Source of the DNA: Hirudo medicinalis
Lineage: Eukaryota > Annelida > Clitellata > Hirudinida > Hirudinidae
Direction: 5' to 3'
NCBI GenBank assembly: GCA_011800805.1
Contig: MPNW01000701.1
Span: 9,660 to 53,367, forward strand
Length of the DNA stretch: 43,708 nucleotides
This document shows, piece after piece, positions 1-10,904 of the stretch. The notes below the pieces were generated by a model, which was not told the origin of the DNA, did not search any database, and worked only from the letters and a program-made list of their open reading frames with translations. The translations under genes were made by a program, and so were the position numbers. Numbering within the stretch: the stretch's first letter is position 1; every line of letters begins with the position of its first letter.

Positions 1-525
1 TGGTGGCTTTATTTTCCTTGATCTTCCATGAGTTTCAATTTTTAGTCCCATCGAATTTTCTTGCAACTTATCTTTGATCTGTTCTATTTCCTTCTCTTGT
101 TTCTGCCTTAAGGAATCTATCTCTGCTCTTAAGTCCTGCATTTTAAAGTCTAAATTTTCTTTTAGATTGTTCATGTCGGTATCATTTTTTTCTTCGAGTC
201 TCTTAATGTTGTCACCTATTTCATCTCGTAGAATCCTTATGTCGACACCCATATCATCTCGTAGACTCTTTATGTCGACACCCATATCATCTCGTAGACT
301 CTTTATGTCGACACCTATCTCATCTCGTAGAATCTTTCTGTCAGATGACATTTGTTTTAGAAAAGGGTCCATGAACTCGTAATCGTCGACATCAAAACCA
401 TTATCCATTATCCATGATTCCAGTCGTTCACGCTGTTCTTCTTTTTTACCCTTTGGACTCAACTGCCTCTCCTTGAGTTCGCGTCTTAATTCTGCAACAT
501 TTAAATCATCCAGTGCCTTGATCAT
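1..525 (-). CDS. Retrotransposon gag-like ORF, N-terminal part (SAP domain plus coiled coil), runs off the window
   Basis: An open frame of 175 codons starts at the ATG at 525-523 and is still open at base 1. Residues about 5-40 read like a SAP motif (leucine-rich helix, short basic turn with PKGKKEE, then RERLESW), a fold that binds nucleic acid. An acidic stretch follows, then a long heptad-like charged region with an 11-residue unit (GVDIKSLRDDM and variants) repeated about four times. The ATG lies shortly after a primer binding site and LTR on the same strand, which marks this as the first ORF of an LTR retrotransposon. SAP-bearing gag proteins are known from arthropod LTR elements. Pol would lie outside the window to the left. 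The frame is intact here, so this part of the element is not obviously dead. Family (Gypsy or BEL) cannot be decided from this piece. Confidence 0.72.
   Translation of the reverse strand, partial: MIKALDDLNVAELRRELKERQLSPKGKKEEQRERLESWIMDNGFDVDDYEFMDPFLKQMSSDRKILRDEIGVDIKSLRDDMGVDIKSLRDDMGVDIRILRDEIGDNIKRLEEKNDTDMNNLKENLDFKMQDLRAEIDSLRQKQEKEIEQIKDKLQENSMGLKIETHGRSRKIKPP
229..345 (-). repeat. 33-bp tandem repeat inside the gag ORF
   Basis: Three to four imperfect 33-bp units, recognisable by recurring 'atgtcgacacccatatcatc' on the plus strand, encode an 11-residue helical unit on the minus strand. The unit length is a multiple of three, so copy-number change keeps the frame. Confidence 0.8.
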
Positions 526-551
526 TGCGTCGGTTCAACTATTTCTCTTCT

Positions 552-569
552 ATCCCACTCCTGACACCA
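552..569 (-). other. Primer binding site matching a tRNA-Leu 3' end
   Basis: Read on the minus strand the 18 bases are TGGTGTCAGGAGTGGGAT. As I recall animal tRNA-Leu, its 3' end (…ATCCCACTTCTGACA plus CCA) is complementary at 17 of 18 positions. The site sits one base from the LTR end, where a reverse-transcription primer site belongs. Confidence 0.75.
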
Positions 570-570
570 G

Positions 571-888
571 TGTAATAAACGACGGGGCTTAATTTATGCC
601 GAGTTTATTGTTTGGATTATTCAGCAAATATTCAGTTATCAACTGAGTGGTATTAACTGTAAATACCACGCTTACGCAATAATCCTGCTGCCGGTTATTG
701 CGTAACGATCAGTTGCGTGATTATTTGCTGAATAGGAATGTTCTTCAATGTGGGCTTCGAGATTCTCTGAGATCTTGTGTGCTTCTGTGTGATCTTTTTA
801 TGAACGCCGTGGAACAAAAAGATAGTGAATATAATATACGAAATTAATTACATATAAACTTAATTATATTAGTTCCACGGTTATAACA
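571..888 (-). mobile_element. 5' LTR of the SAP-gag retrotransposon
   Basis: On the minus strand the segment begins TGTTATAA and ends TTATTACA, so it has the TG...CA ends and a short imperfect terminal inverted repeat expected of an LTR. It directly precedes the primer site and gag start. Its middle holds several inverted repeats (for example 'attcagcaaata' near 635 against 'tatttgctgaat' near 730). A related, unpaired copy lies at 3976-4256. The matching 3' LTR would be left of the window. Confidence 0.72.
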
Positions 889-2496
889 ATATTTTTGTAG
901 GTCTATTTTAATTCTGTCAACTGTGTCTTACATGGATGGCTTCATTATCTAATTTATTCCATAAAGAAACCCAGCATGCTCTAAAATAATTATTTTATAA
1001 GTTTTTTTAGGCCTTCCTATTTACCTTACAAGTTAGTTAAAATCACTAGTAGAATCAGTATTATAGTAGCACTTTTTGTGGCTTAAAAAAGCATGTAAAG
1101 GGCATTCTTTCCCGCTAAAATTACCAAAGTCTCTGTGAGGTCTCCTGTTTCTCCCCTTCTCCAAAGTTTTCATCTAACAACGTTTTAGTCGATATTTTGA
1201 ATGCCTTACGATTTCGAATCAAATGATTCCTAACTATCGTATGATTGAGCTTTCTTTACAACATATTTAATGGCGCAATAGCGAAACCAGTGCCGGATTT
1301 AGACATGGTCGGGATGTGCAACTGCACAGGGGCCTCTATTTATTAATATCCTTATTACAACCTTGACATGGTTGCTTGTCAAGGGGAAATGGCAACAGAA
1401 TTGGCGCAGAGCACAGCACCGAGGCCTCCACATGAGTAGATCTGATGCTGAGTGCAGCAGGTTCATCAAAAGTACATCAGCCCATTACCTTTTAACAGTC
1501 ATTACGCAACAAACCCTTGAATGACATTTCACTGAATAGAACTGAATATGTTAGTTGAGTATTTTTGTAAATCTGGTAATCTATGAGATGCAGGTGAATA
1601 CTGGGAATATCGGGTAATATTGGCTGTCTGGGCTCCTGCTCCTCAATGCCTTTATTTATTTATTTGATTAAAGTCCGTTGCATGACTAAGATGATTTGGA
1701 CTTGACCTCAATACCATAAAACACTTTTCTTATCTGTGGACCAAGCTTTCAAAAGACATGCAATCGCCCTTACACAGTCATACATTTTCAAAGCAATAAA
1801 CTACTTCCGTATTAAGTTTTTTTTTTAGCTTAATTTCTGAAGAGCACGACTAATAATGAGAAAACTGATATCATTGCTTATTCAGCATATTCACCTTCGA
1901 ATGAGACGAGAACTAAATTGACGGAAGTAAGGATATCTTGTGTTGCGGCTTCATCAAGCTCAATACACTTCACACTTTCGATACTTTCTGAACTTTCGGA
2001 CGAATCCATTCTTATGAAAGTAAATTTGTTTATACAAAAACTCAAATGGAAATTACGTCACGACGTTTTTACTTGATTTTGCCATGTTCTGTGGAATTTG
2101 TTGTAAAATCATAGCATTTTCTCCATGATTATTAGAGGAGCAGACAATACAAAAACTTAGAAATAACTGTATTCCGTTATGATTTTCTTAATGTTGATTA
2201 TTCCAGTTTTGATTTTCTGTGATTCTGCTTAGAGTCTGTATGTTTGCAAATGGCTTTTAGAAATGTGCTTCATGTTTATTGAAGATATAATATTTTTTTA
2301 AAGTCTGTTCAACTAATCCATTCCAAAGTTTAAATTATCCAGATTCGAAGATGTGGAACATTTTATGTCAAAAATACACTTATCTTTAGCGCACAAATTT
2401 TAAAATAAAAAAAAACTTTTAAACTTTTAAAATAATGTACTTAAATAGAAATTTATGTATTAATTTTAGCTGCGCTACTTAAAAAAGTGTGAAAGT
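889..2496. other. Non-coding stretch without recognised gene
   Basis: No open frame or domain that I can support. A short motif 'gatgatttggacttgac' near 1688 recurs near 14473, so part of this stretch is dispersed repeat. The rest is AT-rich. Confidence 0.5.
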
Positions 2497-2612
2497 GCAG
2501 GGCCGCCAGCAGAAATTTTTAAGCAAGGGGTCGTCCATTAATTACGTCAACAAATTTAGGTAATTTTTAACACCCTCCCTCCCCCTTGCCAAAGACCCCT
2601 CTTTGCTTTAAA
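2497..2612 (+). repeat. Dispersed repeat end, third copy ('gggtcgtccattaatta' family)
   Basis: The block from 2527 ('ggggtcgtccattaattacg', then a C-rich 'ccctccctccccc') matches the ends of the two larger elements at 4590-5205 and 10905-11470. Just left of it, 'gccgccagcagaaattt' resembles their other end, so this may be an internally deleted copy. Confidence 0.6.
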
Positions 2613-2899
2613 TATATTTTTATTTCAATATTTGTGTTCATTTTCGATCAATATCTGCTAAAAAGGTAGATACCCGATAGGAGAGTTGTAGAAACTGACA
2701 AATTGCTCTCATGCTTTTTGATTTCACTTTCTCACGCGTTATATACATTGCTAGAAAAAATGTTAAGACGGTTCTTATATTTTCCAATAACTTAGGTTTA
2801 AAATAGCTTATAATGCTCAAATGTATAATAAATTTATAATATCCTTACATAACATAGCTTAGCTTGTAAGTTTTTTTTCACTTTGATTAAGAATTAAGC

Positions 2900-3370
2900 G
2901 CAAATTCCACAAATAACCATCCTTGTACATTGAAATATTATTAAGACAGTCCTCAAAAAAATTCATAAATTTCAGTGTTTGATGGTGGTTTCTCCAGGCG
3001 CTTCAAATTGCTTCTTTCAAATCTTTTTCAGTGTCATATTGATGTCCACTTTCATAAACTGATCTTGAAAGAAGACTGCAGACATTTTCAATTGGATTCA
3101 AGTCGGAGGAACATGCAGGCCATTCCATAACCTGCATGTTGGACTCCTGGAAAAATGATCTTGTTGCCTTTGAAACATGATTTGGAGCATTTTCTTGCTG
3201 AAATTCATGTTCTTTTGTTTCAACAAAAGGAAGGAGATGATCCTTGAGCATTTGAATGTATTTCTGAGAGTCCTGCCTTCCTTACAAAAGCACCAGTTCA
3301 GTCTTCCCAAATGCTGAAATTCTTTCTTAGACCATTACAGAACCTCATGTTCTGTATCCATGTTTCCTGC
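2900..3370 (-). pseudogene. Tc1/mariner-like transposase, C-terminal relic
   Basis: On the minus strand about 110 residues match the C-terminal half of Tc1-type DDE transposases: a QMLKDHLLPF helix, then QQENAPNHVSKAT (usual QQDNAP.H), an EWPACSSDLNPIEN block, and a QYDTEKDLKEAI end. The glutamate in NPIEN is the third catalytic acid. The second acid, normally Asp in QQDNAP, is Glu here. One in-frame stop lies just upstream (near 3281), and the N-terminal helix-turn-helix region is not recognisable. It is a dead copy. Best-preserved span 3003-3310. Confidence 0.85.
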
Positions 3371-3975
3371 TAAAAAAAAAACATTTTCTTTTCTGAGGTC
3401 ATGCCAGTAGATGGTTATACTGATATTATTCTAGGTGGAATTTTTTATCATTTCTGTTAGTGTCGTGCTTTATTGAATGACCTCTTAGTTAAATTTGTTT
3501 CATTCAGATTTAGTAGTCGATTGCGAAGAATAAATTGTTCTTCCCAACATTGTTCGAGTTGTCTCAAATTTCTACAAATTTGAATCTGGGAATCTGGGAA
3601 GTGGAGTGCTCTTGAGCAATCTACTTCACAATTAGAAATGAAGTTATTTGTCATTCCAGTCAGAGGCACAGCAAGGGGTTTCGGTGCCCGGGGCGAAACT
3701 GATAATTTGGTAACCCCACTTAAAATTATTTAAATTGGTATCCAAATTTGGCGCCCTCCCCTAGGCACGGCGAACATTAATAAAGACAAACTAGGACTGT
3801 TAAAGATTAATGATTTCTTTAACTATTAATTGTACAATAATTAACGATTAATTAATAGTTAAAAAACGATTAAATTGATAATAAAATGACAATCAAATTT
3901 TATCCACTAAGTAGTTTGTTTTTATTAAGCCAGGAAAAAATATAATTACTGTTAAAACAGCTTTACTTTTGGCAT
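3371..3975. other. Gap with no supported gene
   Basis: A minus-strand frame at 3457-3669 shows no domain I recognise. Near 3680-3780 there is a patch ('ccggggcgaaac', 'ggcgccctcccctaggc') that looks like degraded dispersed repeat. Nothing else stands out. Confidence 0.4.
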
Positions 3976-4256
3976 TGTAATAAACAACGGGCTCAATAGA
4001 TGCCAATTGATAACTGGTTTTTATTCAATAAATATTCACTTTACAAGACTATGGCATTCTGGCAATATGGCCTGCTAATCCCACGATCAGGCAATATTAT
4101 GGTTTATATTTATTGCTTATCATGATCCTAATAAATTGGTGAATAGGAATGTGGGAGGTTGTGGGATATTGCAGGGTATCTCGGATGTTGTGTGGGATGA
4201 TAAAGCTTAACTTATAAGCCTTATAAAACGTTCGATTAGTGGTGTCAGTATCAACA
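3976..4256 (-). mobile_element. Solo LTR-like segment related to the LTR at 571-888
   Basis: It starts 'tgtaataaacaacgggctca', matching 'tgtaataaacgacggggctt' at 571, and also shares a 'ttattcaataaatattcac' block and a 'gaataggaatg' block in the same order. TG...CA ends can be set at 3976 and 4256. No internal retroviral-type sequence flanks it, hence solo. I do not see a convincing target-site duplication, so the boundaries are approximate. Confidence 0.55.
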
Positions 4257-4302
4257 ATGCTTTTACAAGTAAAATACTTAAAAATTTAAATTTTTTTAAA
4301 AT

Positions 4303-4385
4303 TATTTATTAAACGACTACTACACACATACATAGTAATTATTAATAAACGACTACTACACATATACATAGTAATTATTAACATG
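4303..4385 (+). repeat. 36-bp tandem duplication
   Basis: 'cgactactacacacatacat' from 4314 is repeated with one change from 4350, a period of 36 bp with a partial third unit. Probably a local replication duplication. Confidence 0.75.
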
Positions 4386-4589
4386 CGTAAAAATGTTCAA
4401 ATCATATCCACACCGGCTAAAACTGAGTGTAATGTGCTGTACTCTCGCTGAACCTCGCTGAACGTCTATCTCAAACACATTTCTTAAGTGTGGACAATGT
4501 CAAAACAGCATGTTCAAGACGCAACCAATGAAGAAGTGCCCAAGGGCCCGCTAATTTTTAGGGCAAATTGACATAAGAAATGGGCTATG

Positions 4590-5205
4590 CCTATGTGCCT
4601 AGGAGCCCGAAATTTCTGGCGCTGCCCCGTTCACAAGTCATGATAAAGAAACATGTTCAACAACACCGATGCGATCACCACAAATTAACACCTGTTTATC
4701 AATAAAAAACCTTCAGCCAATTCGAGTGGCTGAAAGAGACAGAAAAAATTGATGGCAATTATTGCACACAAAGAAAATTCTGATATTTTATGTGCTCAAT
4801 GGTTAGATGAAAATGACGTTGATTTGTCTGGTTTATCAGTACAACAAAATGATGGAAATGATGAATCCGATACTACGCCTATTATTACAATAGAAGAACT
4901 TTTGACTTCCCAATGGGAAGGTGATAGAAGCTGACTTTTAAAAAAATGACAGTAATATTCAGTTTATTATTATATTTACTTTAAAAATAAAATAGTATCA
5001 AATTCAAAGTGATACTTTGAAAGTGATAAGTTGAAATTTTAACACAATTTAGTGGGGGTATCAGTTTTTTTGACATAATTTTGATAAAGTCTTTTTAATT
5101 TTAATGATAATTTTAAAAGTTTGACGGTTGTTGACATATGGGAGGGAGAGGTTCAAAAATTACCTTAAATTTGTTGACATAATTAATGGATTAATGACCT
5201 CTTAG
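4590..5205 (+). mobile_element. Small DNA-transposon-like repeat, copy 1
   Basis: This segment and 10905-11470 are inverted copies of one element. Shared blocks in order: 'aggagcccgaaatttct', 'cacaagtcatg', 'aacatgttcaacaacaccga', 'cagccaattcgagtg', 'attgcacacaaag', a GAAAAACTTTTGACT-like block, and at the right end the reverse of 'gtccattaattatgtcaac'. It contains a 60-codon frame (ATG 4752 to 4934) with an acidic C-terminal tail. It might be the end of a transposase gene, but I cannot name the superfamily. Ends are approximate. Confidence 0.62.
4752..4934 (+). CDS. Short acidic ORF within repeat copy 1 (unassigned, possible transposase tail)
   Basis: Sixty residues, rich in Asp and Glu (WLDENDVDLSGLS, NDESDTTPIITIEELLTSQW). 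The other copy of the element encodes a shortened version on the minus strand near 11290, missing the central acidic part. An acidic C-terminal tail is common in pogo-like transposases, but without a catalytic domain this is only a suggestion. Confidence 0.35.
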   Translation: MAIIAHKENSDILCAQWLDENDVDLSGLSVQQNDGNDESDTTPIITIEELLTSQWEGDRS

Positions 5206-5713
5206 TTAGGCCACAAACGCTGATTAACTGGCTCGCAGGCGTCTAGGCCGACTCGCGGGCGAAGTGGCCAACTCGAGGGCAGCCAGGCTAACTTGTGGAC
5301 GATGAAGCAAAACCATGAAGAACTAAGGGTACGAAATGTGCTCGCTGTCCGTGAGTTGTCTTTTGCCCCTCGCTTGGCCAACAGTCCTATTAAGCAGGTT
5401 CGGATTCATTATCATTATTCTTAAGTGCACGACGCAAACACGACACGCTGCGGCCGTCCCTTTAGCATCGTTTGCAGGAACGAAGCTCTATCGGCTAACT
5501 TGCACGCCTTTTAACGCTAATTAATAATATATTTTTGCTAATTAATATAAGTTTTTGATGAATGACAAATTTTATAAATATTTGTTTTTAATTTACGTGT
5601 AATAATATTATATGTAAATAATGTGAATATTAAACAAATTCAATGTATTTTACATCATTGTTTATAATCCTCGCCTTCGTCCATATCTGTTTACGGTTTG
5701 GAGTTGGACAAGA
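5206..5713. other. Repeat-derived stretch upstream of MED16
   Basis: Near 5230-5310 a degenerate repeat of 'ggc(g)actcgcgggcg' type units is seen. From about 5436 to 5512 the sequence shares blocks with 38318-38372 ('cacgacac', 'gcaggaacg', 'tgcacgcc'). These are dispersed repeat fragments. The last 180 bp, AT-rich, should hold the MED16 promoter, but I see no clear core element. Confidence 0.5.
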
Positions 5714-8700
5714 ATGGAGCTCATTTATACTGCATCGAGTATTATAAAGAAAGATTATATGTTTGACACTTACCCTTTTCTTGTTAGCTTATCCTCAAAA
5801 AATGTTTTAGCGTTTTGTACAATTGTCGAGATCGATGCACTCAAAAAGTAAATGATTAATGTTTGTTTTTACACTGTATTTAATATTGACTCTTATGAGC
5901 TAGCCCGGTGTTTAGAAATTGATCTAGCAGCGATTTTTGGCGAAATTGTTGCTTGTACTTTTCATTAAAAAGATTTCACAACCTATAAATTTTTTTTCCA
6001 GAATACCACCTAGATGTTCCATAGTTACGGATTACTACGTATATGTTTCTGATATAGACAAACCTTGGTATGTCCACCAATTAGCTAGTAGTGCACATAA
6101 AATAGTATCACTGGAGTGGCATCCATTAGGTCAGAAATTGTTTTATGCAGATGATGCAGGGAATTGCTATGTTTATGAAATGAAGGTAATATTTAATTGT
6201 TTAAACTATAAATTCTGGTTTTTATAAAGTAGGGAATTCCCTAGTGCCACAAGCAATCAAATTTATCTTATGAAAATAATGCTTTAAATCTAAAAATCAA
6301 AAGAGACATGGAAAAGTTTGCCAAATGGGATCTCTAATCATAGCCACAAATAAAATTAAATATATATTTATGTTTAATTTAAATTTTTGTTGCGGTTCCA
6401 ATTTGTAAAATATCCACAGAATTTGTTGAATGTATGGGAAAAGATTGCACAGGTTTCTTTAATCGATCGAGATGTGTTGCAAGCAGTATGGCTCAAACAT
6501 GAAACTAAGGTAACTGATTCTCTTTAATTCATTACCTTTGTCTAGTTCATTTTTCTATTTTCTTTGTGTTTGGAATTGAAATAAAATTGTAAAATCTAAC
6601 TAGACTGTTATGTCAGTGTTTGCAATTATTGATTTGTGTATGGATGTGCCCATAACTAACTCATTGAGAAAATAATCTATCTCCCTCCTACCAGACAAGT
6701 TTCCTAGCTGACAAAAAGGACAGCACTTCATATTATGACAAATTCCAAACTGGGGCTATTTATGAACCTTTCTTTTCAACTGACAATGAAAACATTGAAG
6801 GAATTCTTCTCCTGACTTCCTCAAGATTGGTGAGTGCTCACAATGTAGCCTGACCAATGAAAAACTTTTGAGGACTCAAGTTTTAAAGAACTTATGAAGT
6901 TTTGTGAGAATAACTTCTCGTTGCTTTTACTTGTTGATTCCAGATGAAATGAGCTAAAATACAAAATGACCTCATATAACAAGTTTAATAACAATTTTCC
7001 ATTTTAATCAGTAGGCATAATCACTTCCTAAAAGATGAACATTTTCCTAGAACTTTACCTGACAGGTACTCCTGATGCTTCCTGAGGAAGAATCAGCTGG
7101 GGAGTTTGCAGTTGTTGAGGGGTGCTATACAAAGGTTGAGGCAATGAGGAGAGTTTCTGATGTCTGGTTGGCAGAAGATAGAATCCTCATTGCAACAAGC
7201 TTTGGTTGGTTTTTTTCTTTACTCTTGGTTAGGCATGATTAAATAGTTTCTTTGATTTTTTTCTTCAAAGGACTTTTGTCATCCATAGTGAGAATTCATT
7301 CAGCACTTATTGAGTCCAAGAATGGAAAACTGAGTCTAAGGTGTGACCCTATGCTCAGCTTTTTCATTGACCATCCTAAGCAAAATGCCACATGTTGTGG
7401 TCCAGAGATCTCATGCCTTGAATGTTCATGCCACCAGGAGATTATTTTTCTCAAGTTTCTCTCCAGTGACAGCATCATTGTTTCATACAATGTCAATGGA
7501 TTTGGTCATGTTGAATTATGGGAACTTGTCCCAGAGAAGGTCCTCCTGCTGGGCCTGTTTCGCAAGCACCATCTTCCAGACTACCATCAAAGGACGTGTA
7601 CGAGGACAGGTGGAAAAAAATTGCTACTCTGTCCCATAACAGTCACGTGACAGCAATAGCTGTTCCTCAGCTTCAGGTGGTGCAGCAGCAACAAAGCCAA
7701 TACCAGGATGTGGGATACGAAAGCAATGAGTCTTTCATCCAGTATGTGGCTGTTGCATACAAAGATGGATCTGCCAAATTAGTGAATAGACAGACCTTTG
7801 TGTGGATGGCTACTACTCACTTGGATACAGGAAACATTGACGAGAAGTGGGAGAGTCCAGAAAAGAAAGCTAAGTTGACAACACCGCATTTGGTTCACAT
7901 GCAGCAGTCTTACACTGGTATGAAGCTTAAATGTTAATTATATATCTTCCTTCTGTTAACCAATTTTTGTTGTTGAGGCTAAAATTTATTCAATCTTTTG
8001 GTATTGGTTTCATATTTAAGGACCAATAATTGCAATTATCATACATTTTAAGGCAAATTTTACACATTTTTGGTTCACCAGCAAACATTTTTATAGACAT
8101 GAACCAGATTATGAATTTACTATGTACTAGAAATAACCAAGGAATAGTTGAATAAGTCTCACTGTTATTACTTTTGGAATCACTATTTAACCAGTTATCC
8201 AAACTTCCTGTAGATGGCTATTGAAGTGGTGACTTGTAATGCTTTATTCAGGGTGCATCTTGATAGGAATTGATCAGAATTGTTGCATTTATGTCATGAA
8301 GGCTATCAACACCAGGGATCCTGTCACTCAGGTATCAAATGCTGTTTTGGTGGGTCTACTTGAATGCCTCATCATGACATCCAGAGATTTTTGGGATGTT
8401 CTGGCAGCTATCAAACCAGGTGAGAATTCTTTACAAAGTTATATGGAATTTCTACCTTTTGTTCCATTTTAAAGATTTAGCACTAATTTATATTGCAAAT
8501 AGAATATTTAAATATTATACATAAAATGTATTTCAGAATCAGATAGAAAAATTATTTTGTATTCAATATCTCAAATATATGGACCAATTTATTAGTAAAA
8601 TTGGTTCCCTACTACCTGCTTGAATTAATTGAATCTGATGATCTTATCAATTCAACCATTATCATCAACTTGTTGAACCTTAATACATGCAGGTAGTGCA

Positions 8701-10101
8701 GAAGCAATGCAAAACAAATTGAGAGATAACTTTAAGAAACAGCCTCCCTCGGTGCAAGAGATGCACTTCAACAAACTTATGTCTCTCAGCTCCCTCTTGG
8801 CAGATTGCCTCAACAATCCCACAAAGAGTGGTGAGAGCTACTGCAGGTCTCGTCTTTTTCTCATCAACTCCCACTTGAAGTCTCGAATGTTGCCAAAATC
8901 ACTCAATTCTGCTGATTCTGTGAGTCAAGAATGTTTGTTCAATGACTTCATTCCTCTTGGTTGGGATGTGTGCTATGTGTTACTTAAGCACCAATTAATT
9001 TGTTGTTTAATTATTAAAATAAATAGTGAATTATATGTAGCTATTTACCTGGGCATCGGTAGCAGAGTGGCTTTTAGTGCGTATCCATTAAGAGTTCAAA
9101 TCCTAACCGCTCGCAAGAGTTTCTATAACTAATATTTACATATTAAATTTAAATAACATCAAGTGACTCCAAACTAAATGGTAGCATTAATGATAAGGAC
9201 TAGGTTTGCAGGGAATATTGACTTTTCAGTTGATTTTTATTTTAAGTTCACCTCAGAAAGATTTTCACAACATTGCAAGAACTTTGAATCAGACTTGGAT
9301 AACCTCATAAGGAGTATGCCTCCAGATAAAAGATTCATCTCAGATTCTCAGCCATCTAATCATCTAGTTTATCTGTTGCATTGGTGTCATTCCTTGGCAA
9401 TGTACCTCATATGTCTTGCTTTACCATGCACCAGTGCTGTTGGAAGATCATACCACATGTGCACCATTCAACAAATTGGCAGTGGCCTTATAAATGATGC
9501 CAATTTCTTGTTTGCTATCAGAGAAGTTTTAGTTATGATAAAGATGTGGTCAAATGTTATACCTAATTTGCTGAGAGATTGTCAGATGCTGCCTAATCAA
9601 AACAGTTTGGTCAATGAGGCTGCAAATGATAAGTTGGCTCACCTGTTCAGGCTGTTGACAAAGATGTATCAATATGCCCATGATTCAAAAGAATTTGATG
9701 AATCTCTTGTTGGAGAATGTTTGTCATTTGCTGAAATAAACCCAAAATTTTCTGTGCCAAAGCCAAGCAATGGCAACTGGCTAGATCCAGAAACCCTCTT
9801 TGGATCCAATTTCAAGGAGACCTGCTCAATGTTTACTCAGAATCTTCCACTTTCATTTAGCTTCCTCAGGAGTCCCAGTTATGAGATTGTTAAATGGAGA
9901 CTCCGCATGGATTCTGTTAGGCAGTTTTATGTTGATCCATTTTCCAATTGCCGCATTTGTTCAAGATGTGGGAACATTTCCATGAAGAGGGACTCAAGCT
10001 TGGAATGGCCAGCTTTACCTGACTCATGGGAAATGAAATTTGAAGGTTCATGTTGCTGTGGAGGATTATGGAGGATGAACACAAGATTAAAATGCCAGTA
10101 A
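5714..10101 (+). CDS. MED16: Mediator complex subunit 16 (nine exons, one apparent 1-bp frameshift)
   Basis: MED16 is a tail-module subunit of Mediator in the nucleus that links activators to RNA polymerase II. Exons: 5714-5847, 6002-6185, 6420-6509, 6695-6829, 7066-7204, 7271-7917, 8252-8419, 8693-8919, 9247-10101, all with GT-AG introns and consistent phase. Adding one base at the frameshift in exon 6 gives 859 aa, close to the human protein (877 by recall). The N-terminal half is the beta-propeller region, with SLEWHPLGQKLFYADDAGN matching the vertebrate LEWDQSGSRLLSADADG block. The middle (WDVLAAIKP, then the exon 8-9 helices) and the end match too: a zinc-binding CRICSRCG cluster and final GGLWRMN. 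The frame must shift near the CCC at 7530-7532, where one base seems to be missing. ATTAAA near 10132 may be the poly(A) signal. Intron 8 carries a tRNA-derived relic. Confidence 0.95.
9050..9116 (+). repeat. tRNA-derived SINE head or tRNA pseudogene in MED16 intron 8
   Basis: An A box (tagcagagtgg, 9060-9070) and a B box (gagttcaaatcc, 9092-9103) lie 32 bp apart, as in a tRNA gene. The acceptor ends do not pair, so it is not a working tRNA. Confidence 0.55.
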
Positions 10102-10109
10102 TTTTTCAT

Positions 10110-10904
10110 TTATTGACCGACTTCACTTTTATTAAAGAACATTTTGCCTTCTGTTCATCTAATTATATTTTGTAATGGTGAGTGATAAAGGGTTTAATTT
10201 TTGAATCCTGAGTTTCATTAGAGTGATGAATGTCCCAATAGAATCTTCAAGATTACTTTATGCTTGGGGTGAGCTTCAGATATACAAGCTATTGGCGTAG
10301 ATGAACCTGCACTCTAGAGGTTGGCTTAACACTTGTAAGGGTTTTGCTAATTATTACGTGCACGTTTACTTAAAGATATTTTAGAAAAACTTGACTGCGT
10401 CTGTATAAACAATTTTTCGTTCCTGCGCGAACTACCGCCATGTTTGTTTACACTTCCGAGCTTCTTCGCTCACTTGCCCCGGCTTCTGAAAATAGCCGAA
10501 ATGAAAGGACTCTAAGAAAAGTTTTCAAATTCAAAATGTGGCATCCCCGCAGTTGTTCCTCACCCAAATCCATCTGCGACCATACTTGTACCTACTCGCG
10601 TAGTACGAGGCATGAGCACTTTAAAATTACTTCCTCGCAAGTCAAGATCGTTCAAATTCGGTGAAAACGCCGAGTCTGTCGTTATTAATATTTATAACAA
10701 AACGAACTCCGCCCACCAAATGATTAACAAATTTTTTAGTTCATAAAAAAATACACAAATGAAACAAATTGAGTTGGGATATGAACTAAGCAACAGTGCT
10801 TATATTGATAATTAGGCTAGCCCTTGAAAAGACTGTTTCATACTGGATGATGCTCTCTGATGAGTTCCAATGCATTTTGTGCCAAAGAAACTCATTGAGA
10901 TAAA
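10110..10904. other. Intergenic stretch with a small unassigned ORF
   Basis: A patch less AT-rich than its surroundings (10390-10680) contains a 44-codon frame from the ATG at 10612 to a stop at 10746. The residues RKSRSFKFGENAESVVINIY look protein-like, perhaps the N-terminus of a repeat-encoded protein, but no domain can be named. The 74-codon frame at 10440-10664 overlaps it in another frame and has no recognisable domain. Confidence 0.3.

Noticed and set aside
74..382. Plus-strand ORF with SPISSRR repeats
   Set aside because: Antisense of the gag coiled-coil repeat; the minus frame has the SAP motif, a start codon after a primer site, and better composition.
3457..3669. N-terminal half of the Tc1 transposase
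   Set aside because: Right strand and position, but no helix-turn-helix motif and no first catalytic Asp are readable; left unassigned.
3971..4261. Target duplication around the solo LTR at 3976
   Set aside because: Flanks 'ggcat' and 'atgct' do not match in direct orientation; the boundaries may be off.
9050..9116. A functional tRNA gene in MED16 intron 8
   Set aside because: A and B boxes are present, but the acceptor ends do not pair and no clear anticodon arm forms; it is a relic or SINE head.
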